In this document: in pieces, positions 28,151 through 32,319 of the stretch
Numbering within the stretch: the stretch's first letter is position 1
How the letters are laid out: each line of letters opens with the position of its first letter
Assembly: GCA_024277795.1 (NCBI GenBank)
Contig: JAJRUL010000099.1
Coordinates: 1 to 32,319 of the forward strand
Direction of reading: 5' to 3'
DNA: 32,319 nt
From: Candidatus Zixiibacteriota bacterium
Lineage (GTDB): Bacteria; Zixibacteria; MSB-5A5; GN15; FEB-12
Notes under the pieces: model-generated
Seen by the model: the letters and a program-made list of their open reading frames with translations, nothing else
What the model was told of the DNA's origin: nothing
Databases searched by the model: none
Program-made: the position numbers and the translations under genes

Positions 28151-30790
28151 TTATGCAACTGACAATTCCTCAGCAGGTGCTTCTTCAAGGTGTTCCTCTA
28201 CCTTGAAACAAAGGGAGTCTGAACCTTCGTCAACACGTACTATCAACGTATCATGCGGTTTCAGTTCACCGGCAATTATCAACTTCGATAAATGCTGACT
28301 GACTGCTCTGTTGATGAATCTCTTAATAGGGCGAGCACCGAATGTCTGGTCATAACTTCGCTCTGCGATATAATCAACAGCCTCGTCAGTTATATTCAAC
28401 AACATCTCTTTTTCTGACAGCAGTTGTTCAAACTGTGACAGTTGTAAGGTGACAATTTTCTTTACTTCTTTTTTTGTAAGTGATGAAAATACTATCGTCT
28501 CATCAACTCGATTAAGAAACTCCGGTCTCATTGTTTGCAGTAACACATTGAGAACATGTTTCTTCATCTCATCATAAATTGCTTGCCTGTTGGACTCATC
28601 TATCTGTGCTGATCTCTCTTGTATATATGATGCTGCAACATTGGAAGTCATTATCAATATGCTGTTCTTAAACGATATTGTTCGTCCTTTGTTGTCAGTC
28701 AATCTGCCATCATCAAGAACTTGCAACAGGATATTGATAACATCAGGGTGTGCCTTTTCTATTTCATCGAGCAGAACAACGGAATACGGTTTCCTTCTCA
28801 CCTTTTCTGTCAACTGCCCACCTTCATCATATCCGACATAACCGGGAGGTGCACCAACAAGTCGTGAAACCGAATGCTTCTCCATATACTCAGACATATC
28901 TATCCGAACAATTGCTTCCTCTGTTCCATAGAGTAGTTCAGCCAGAGCTTTAGCCAACTCTGTTTTTCCGACTCCTGTCGGTCCTAGAAAGATGAATGAT
29001 CCGATCGGTCTGTCAGGGTGTGCCAACCCCGCCCTTGATTGTCTAACCGCATTACTTACTGCTGTGACCGCTTCATCTTGACCAACCAATCTCTTATGCA
29101 GGTTCTCTTCCAGTTTTAAGAGTTTTTCAGATTCCGACTCGGTTAAATAGTTCAATGGAATATGCGTCCATCGTGTTATCACTTCGGCAATCTCATCAGA
29201 TGTTACTTCTTCTTTGAGGAGTTGTCGATCTTGTTGAATCGAGATAAGAGCATTAGTATGCAGTTCAAGTTTCTTCTCCGCCTCAACAATATCGCCATAT
29301 TTTATTCTGGCTGCAGTTTCGTAATCACCTCTTCGCTCACAATCTGAAGCTTTTTGATTGAGCTGTTCAATCTCAACTTTGGTCTGACGAATTGCGTCTA
29401 CAGTCGATTTCTCTTTCTTCCATTGGATTCTTATATCATCCCGACGGCCATACAACGTGGAAAGCTCCTCTTCAACTGGCTTCAGTCTCTTCTTCGCATC
29501 CTTTTCACGCTTTATCCCTTCCTTTTCGATCTCCAGTTGTCGGATTCTCTTTTCTATAGAATCTAATTCCTCTGGAACAGAATCAATAGAGATCCTCAGT
29601 TCAGCGGCCGCTTCATCGATCAGATCGATTGCTTTGTCTGGAAGAAATCTATCCGACACATATCGATCGGAAAGCTTTGCCGCTGACACAATAGCATCAT
29701 CGGAAATCTTGATCCCATGAAAGTTTTCATACCGTTCACGAAGCCCTCGTAAAATTGAAATGGTCGCTTCCACAGTAGGAGGGTCGATTGTAACTGGAGC
29801 AAAACGACGCTCGAGCGCGGCATCTTTTTCAATATGTTGCCTGAATTCATCAAAGGTTGTCGCACCAATAAAACGAATCTCACCTCGTGCCAAAGCTGGC
29901 TTGAGCATATTCGAAGCATCAAGTGAACCTCCAACAGCACCTGCTCCGACAAGAGTGTGCATCTCATCAATAAAGAGCACTATATTACCGTCCGATTCTT
30001 CTACTTCCTTCAGTACAAGTTTCAAACGCTCTTCAAATTCACCACGATACTTTGAACCTGCGATCAAAGCACCAATATCGAGAGCAACAAGTTTACGATC
30101 CTGTAAAGTTACGGGGACCTCACCTATTGCAATCTTCTGTGCCAAACCTTCAACAACTGCTGTCTTTCCTGTCCCTGGCTCTCCGATCAAAACCGGGTTG
30201 TTCTTTGTTCTTCGTGATAGAATTTTAATAATACGTCGAATCTCATCATCTCTGCCTATAACCGGATCCAGTTTCCCCTCTCTAGCCATTTTAGTCAAGT
30301 CACGTGAATACCGTTCAAGAACCTCATATTTTGATTCAGGGTCATCATCAATAACTTTGTTGTTCCCTCGTATCGCTTGCAAAGCCTTGAGCGCATGATT
30401 TTTGTTAATCCCATGAGATGACAGAATCCTCTGTGCTTCACACTTTGTATCTACAATACTAAGAAGAAGATGCTCAACCGAAACATATTCATCTTTGAAT
30501 TTTGATGCTTCTGCTTCAGCTTTCTGAAAAACTTGCTGTAATTTGTTCGATGCATATGTCTGCCCGCCTTGTTGTTTTGGGAGAGACTCAATATACTTTT
30601 CAAGTTCACCAACAATCACGTCAACATCAGAACCGATTTTCCTAACCAGCTTGGGGACTAAACCTTCATCCTGATTTAATAGTGACAACAGAACATGCTC
30701 TACCGTGATCTCTGGATTCCCATTGGCAGTCGCCATCTGTTGAGCTTGATTGATCGCCTCTATTGATTTTTGTGTAAATTTATCCATCAT
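28151..30790 (-). CDS. clpB: ATP-dependent chaperone ClpB
   Basis: MDKFTQKSIEAINQAQQMA N-domain, GEPGTGKTAVVEGLAQKI, FLGPTGVGKTELAKALAELLYG, VLLDEIEKAHPDV, central coiled-coil M domain. Confidence 0.97.
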   Translation of the reverse strand: MMDKFTQKSIEAINQAQQMATANGNPEITVEHVLLSLLNQDEGLVPKLVRKIGSDVDVIVGELEKYIESLPKQQGGQTYASNKLQQVFQKAEAEASKFKDEYVSVEHLLLSIVDTKCEAQRILSSHGINKNHALKALQAIRGNNKVIDDDPESKYEVLERYSRDLTKMAREGKLDPVIGRDDEIRRIIKILSRRTKNNPVLIGEPGTGKTAVVEGLAQKIAIGEVPVTLQDRKLVALDIGALIAGSKYRGEFEERLKLVLKEVEESDGNIVLFIDEMHTLVGAGAVGGSLDASNMLKPALARGEIRFIGATTFDEFRQHIEKDAALERRFAPVTIDPPTVEATISILRGLRERYENFHGIKISDDAIVSAAKLSDRYVSDRFLPDKAIDLIDEAAAELRISIDSVPEELDSIEKRIRQLEIEKEGIKREKDAKKRLKPVEEELSTLYGRRDDIRIQWKKEKSTVDAIRQTKVEIEQLNQKASDCERRGDYETAARIKYGDIVEAEKKLELHTNALISIQQDRQLLKEEVTSDEIAEVITRWTHIPLNYLTESESEKLLKLEENLHKRLVGQDEAVTAVSNAVRQSRAGLAHPDRPIGSFIFLGPTGVGKTELAKALAELLYGTEEAIVRIDMSEYMEKHSVSRLVGAPPGYVGYDEGGQLTEKVRRKPYSVVLLDEIEKAHPDVINILLQVLDDGRLTDNKGRTISFKNSILIMTSNVAASYIQERSAQIDESNRQAIYDEMKKHVLNVLLQTMRPEFLNRVDETIVFSSLTKKEVKKIVTLQLSQFEQLLSEKEMLLNITDEAVDYIAERSYDQTFGARPIKRFINRAVSQHLSKLIIAGELKPHDTLIVRVDEGSDSLCFKVEEHLEEAPAEELSVA

Positions 30791-30837
30791 TGTAATTATC
30801 CTCCATTCTTTCTCCCTGCATATATAAACATATTGTG

Positions 30838-31073
30838 TGCCATATTTCCTATCTTATAGTTCAACAACAGGTTATAAACAACCCTCAAGATACTACTGCA
30901 AGAAACCCATACTAAACAGCCAATATGGCAATATCTATGCCATTAAGGCAGCCATATGCCGCCTATTTGACATGCAATAGTGCCATTATGACAGTTTTTA
31001 TAGGTAAACAAATATGAACCTCTCAAATCTATTTGGAAAATATAGACTTACACAAATTGGCACGCATTTTGAT
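30838..31073. promoter_or_regulatory. clpB/hsp20 divergent regulatory region with TGCCAT motif array and sigma54-like elements
   Basis: TGCCAT(AT/TA) copies at 30838-30845(+), 30923-30930(-), 30938-30945(+), 30981-30988(+), plus GCCATAT at 30951; TTGGCACGcattTTGAT at 31057-31073(+); GG-N10-GC dyad TGGCA-N7-TGCCA at 30926-30942. Confidence 0.4.
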
Positions 31074-31131
31074 ATAGGATTTCTTGTAGACAACAAAAGT
31101 CGTTAACCTATAATCGAAGGAGGTTGTTAAA

Positions 31132-31566
31132 ATGACAAACCTAACTGTTAGATCAGACAGAACTGGCAATCGTTGGCTCGACCCTATTTTCGAGGACTTC
31201 TTCACTCTGCCTTCGATTGTCGATCGAAGAAGTGACTCATTCATTCCGAAGACAAACATAACTGATTCTGAGGATAAGCTGATTTTCTCATTTGAAGTTC
31301 CTGGAATGAAGAAAGACGATATTCAAGTGACAGTTACTGACAAACTGTTGAGTGTAAAAGGAAACCGCGAAGCTCGAATGGAATCAGAGAAAGAGCAAGT
31401 AGTCAGGCAGGAGATTATTACCGGTAAATTCGAACGTCAGTTTACTCTACCCGAAGCAGTCCGTACAGATAACATCCAAGCGGAATACAGCAATGGGATT
31501 TTGACTATCGAATTGGAGAAACGGGACGAGGTAAAACCTAGACAAGTAGAGGTGAAAATCAAATAA
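31132..31566 (+). CDS. Small heat shock protein, Hsp20/alpha-crystallin family
   Basis: PKTNITDSEDKLIFSFEVPGMKKDDIQVTVTDKLLSVKGNRE...GKFERQFTLPEAVRTDNIQAEYSNGILTIELEK; SD AAGGAGG upstream. Confidence 0.95.
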   Translation: MTNLTVRSDRTGNRWLDPIFEDFFTLPSIVDRRSDSFIPKTNITDSEDKLIFSFEVPGMKKDDIQVTVTDKLLSVKGNREARMESEKEQVVRQEIITGKFERQFTLPEAVRTDNIQAEYSNGILTIELEKRDEVKPRQVEVKIK

Positions 31567-31595
31567 CTACTGACTGATTTCTACATTGCATTATG

Positions 31596-31627
31596 AAGGG
31601 TCGATGTGCAAACATCGACCCTTTTCC
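31596..31627 (+). terminator. Rho-independent terminator after hsp20
   Basis: Perfect 12-bp stem AAGGGTCGATGT-gcaa-ACATCGACCCTT followed by a short T-rich tail. Confidence 0.8.
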
Positions 31628-31744
31628 ATATTTTTCCATATATAGAGAAAATAACGATTTCAACAATCTTTCAAAAGCGAGTTATGTTTCTTCAATACAA
31701 CCTCATTCCCCCACCGTTGTACATTTTTATATCACCTTTAACCT

Positions 31745-32044
31745 TCACCCCGGTACGATATTTCCGAACTGCTTGAAACATACTCCAACCTGCCCACTTC
31801 GGACATCAAATATCCCGTCTGCTTTAATCGACGTTGACGGTTCAAAGTATGTAATTGATCCATTGTCAACATATAGTGTTCGATTTACTGGGATATGCAC
31901 ATTACCTACCACCCAATATGGATTTCCTGAGGGGACTAACGGGCCAACATACCCGTCATAGACGACACCATTCAAACGAACAGGATCTATACCGACATAA
32001 AAACTGATCATTGAATCAGGGTAACCAATATCAGCAATGAACAA
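31745..32044 (-). CDS. Beta-rich protein fragment of unknown function; boundaries uncertain, possibly degenerate
   Basis: VHIPVNRTLYVDNGSITYFEPSTSIKADGIFDVRSG resembles repeated beta-strand motifs of secreted proteins. The frame stays open to about 32275 without ATG/GTG/TTG upstream of TTG 32044. Confidence 0.35.
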   Translation of the reverse strand: MFIADIGYPDSMISFYVGIDPVRLNGVVYDGYVGPLVPSGNPYWVVGNVHIPVNRTLYVDNGSITYFEPSTSIKADGIFDVRSGQVGVCFKQFGNIVPG

Positions 32045-32319
32045 TCCGCCATCACTGTCATCGCTTAAAAATGAGGAAGGTGACGACAGGTCATTGATAC
32101 AAACTCTTCCGGATGTAGCACTGTAACAAGCATTCTCAGGTTGCCCATTGCTTGTTGTATCAACCCCGCCAGACCGGGCAACTCTAATATGGTGTCGGTG
32201 TTGCTTTGAATAGTAATGGTCATGGTCATATCCTCTTCGTGTGGCTGACGCCGGAATCCAACAGCTTCCGGTTGATCAGCCTGGTTTCGGTTTCTTGCCG
32301 CTGGATACGCTTCATGATG

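Noticed and set aside
29760-30398. 212-aa plus-strand ORF antisense to clpB
   Set aside because: Lies fully within an unambiguous clpB; low-complexity Ser/Ile-rich translation typical of antisense shadow ORFs.
30970-30988. TGCAATAGTGCCATTA as a minus-strand sigma54 promoter (TGGCAC..TTGCA)
   Set aside because: Spacing between TGGCAC and TTGC is only 2 nt instead of 5, incompatible with -24/-12 geometry.
31109-31114. Perfect TATAAT as the hsp20 -10 box
   Set aside because: Predicted TSS would fall at or inside the Shine-Dalgarno sequence, so it is unlikely to be the main functional promoter.
32205-32225. ATGACCATGACCATTAC resembling the lacZ-alpha start (vector contamination)
   Set aside because: Identity does not continue past the first codons (ATTCAAAGC rather than the lacZ sequence); probably coincidence.

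Overview
32.3 kb AT-leaning bacterial chromosomal window, probably an FCB-group-like didermic lineage (low-confidence inference from the CarboxypepD_reg TonB receptor, HmuY-like lipoprotein and RND pump). It opens inside dnaA and carries a probable oriC in the dnaA-dnaN gap. Gene order: dnaA(partial)-dnaN-[recF split by one in-frame TAA]-orphan UgpC/MalK-type ABC ATPase; mutM and uvrA (-); SAM methyltransferase + orphan ECF S-component (+); CDGSH protein, birA, nadC (-); a divergent ketol-acid reductoisomerase-like protein (+); TonB receptor + tandem HmuY-domain lipoprotein; HEAT-cyclophilin fusion coupled to a LolA-like protein; PC4-like protein; GNAT; a minus-strand efflux operon TetR/cytochrome c'/TolC/MFP/RND/DUF2147; clpB (-) divergent from hsp20 (+); and an ambiguous, possibly degenerate right edge. 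No CRISPR, tRNA, rRNA or clear mobile element was recognised. Best leads: the KARI-like protein with substituted active-site positions, the recF locus (upstream terminator, dyad touching the start codon, in-frame stop), the clpB/hsp20 intergenic TGCCAT motif array with sigma54-like elements, the tandem HmuY lipoprotein, and the structured leader before the methyltransferase/ECF-S pair. All are sequence-reading inferences; no searches or folding were run.
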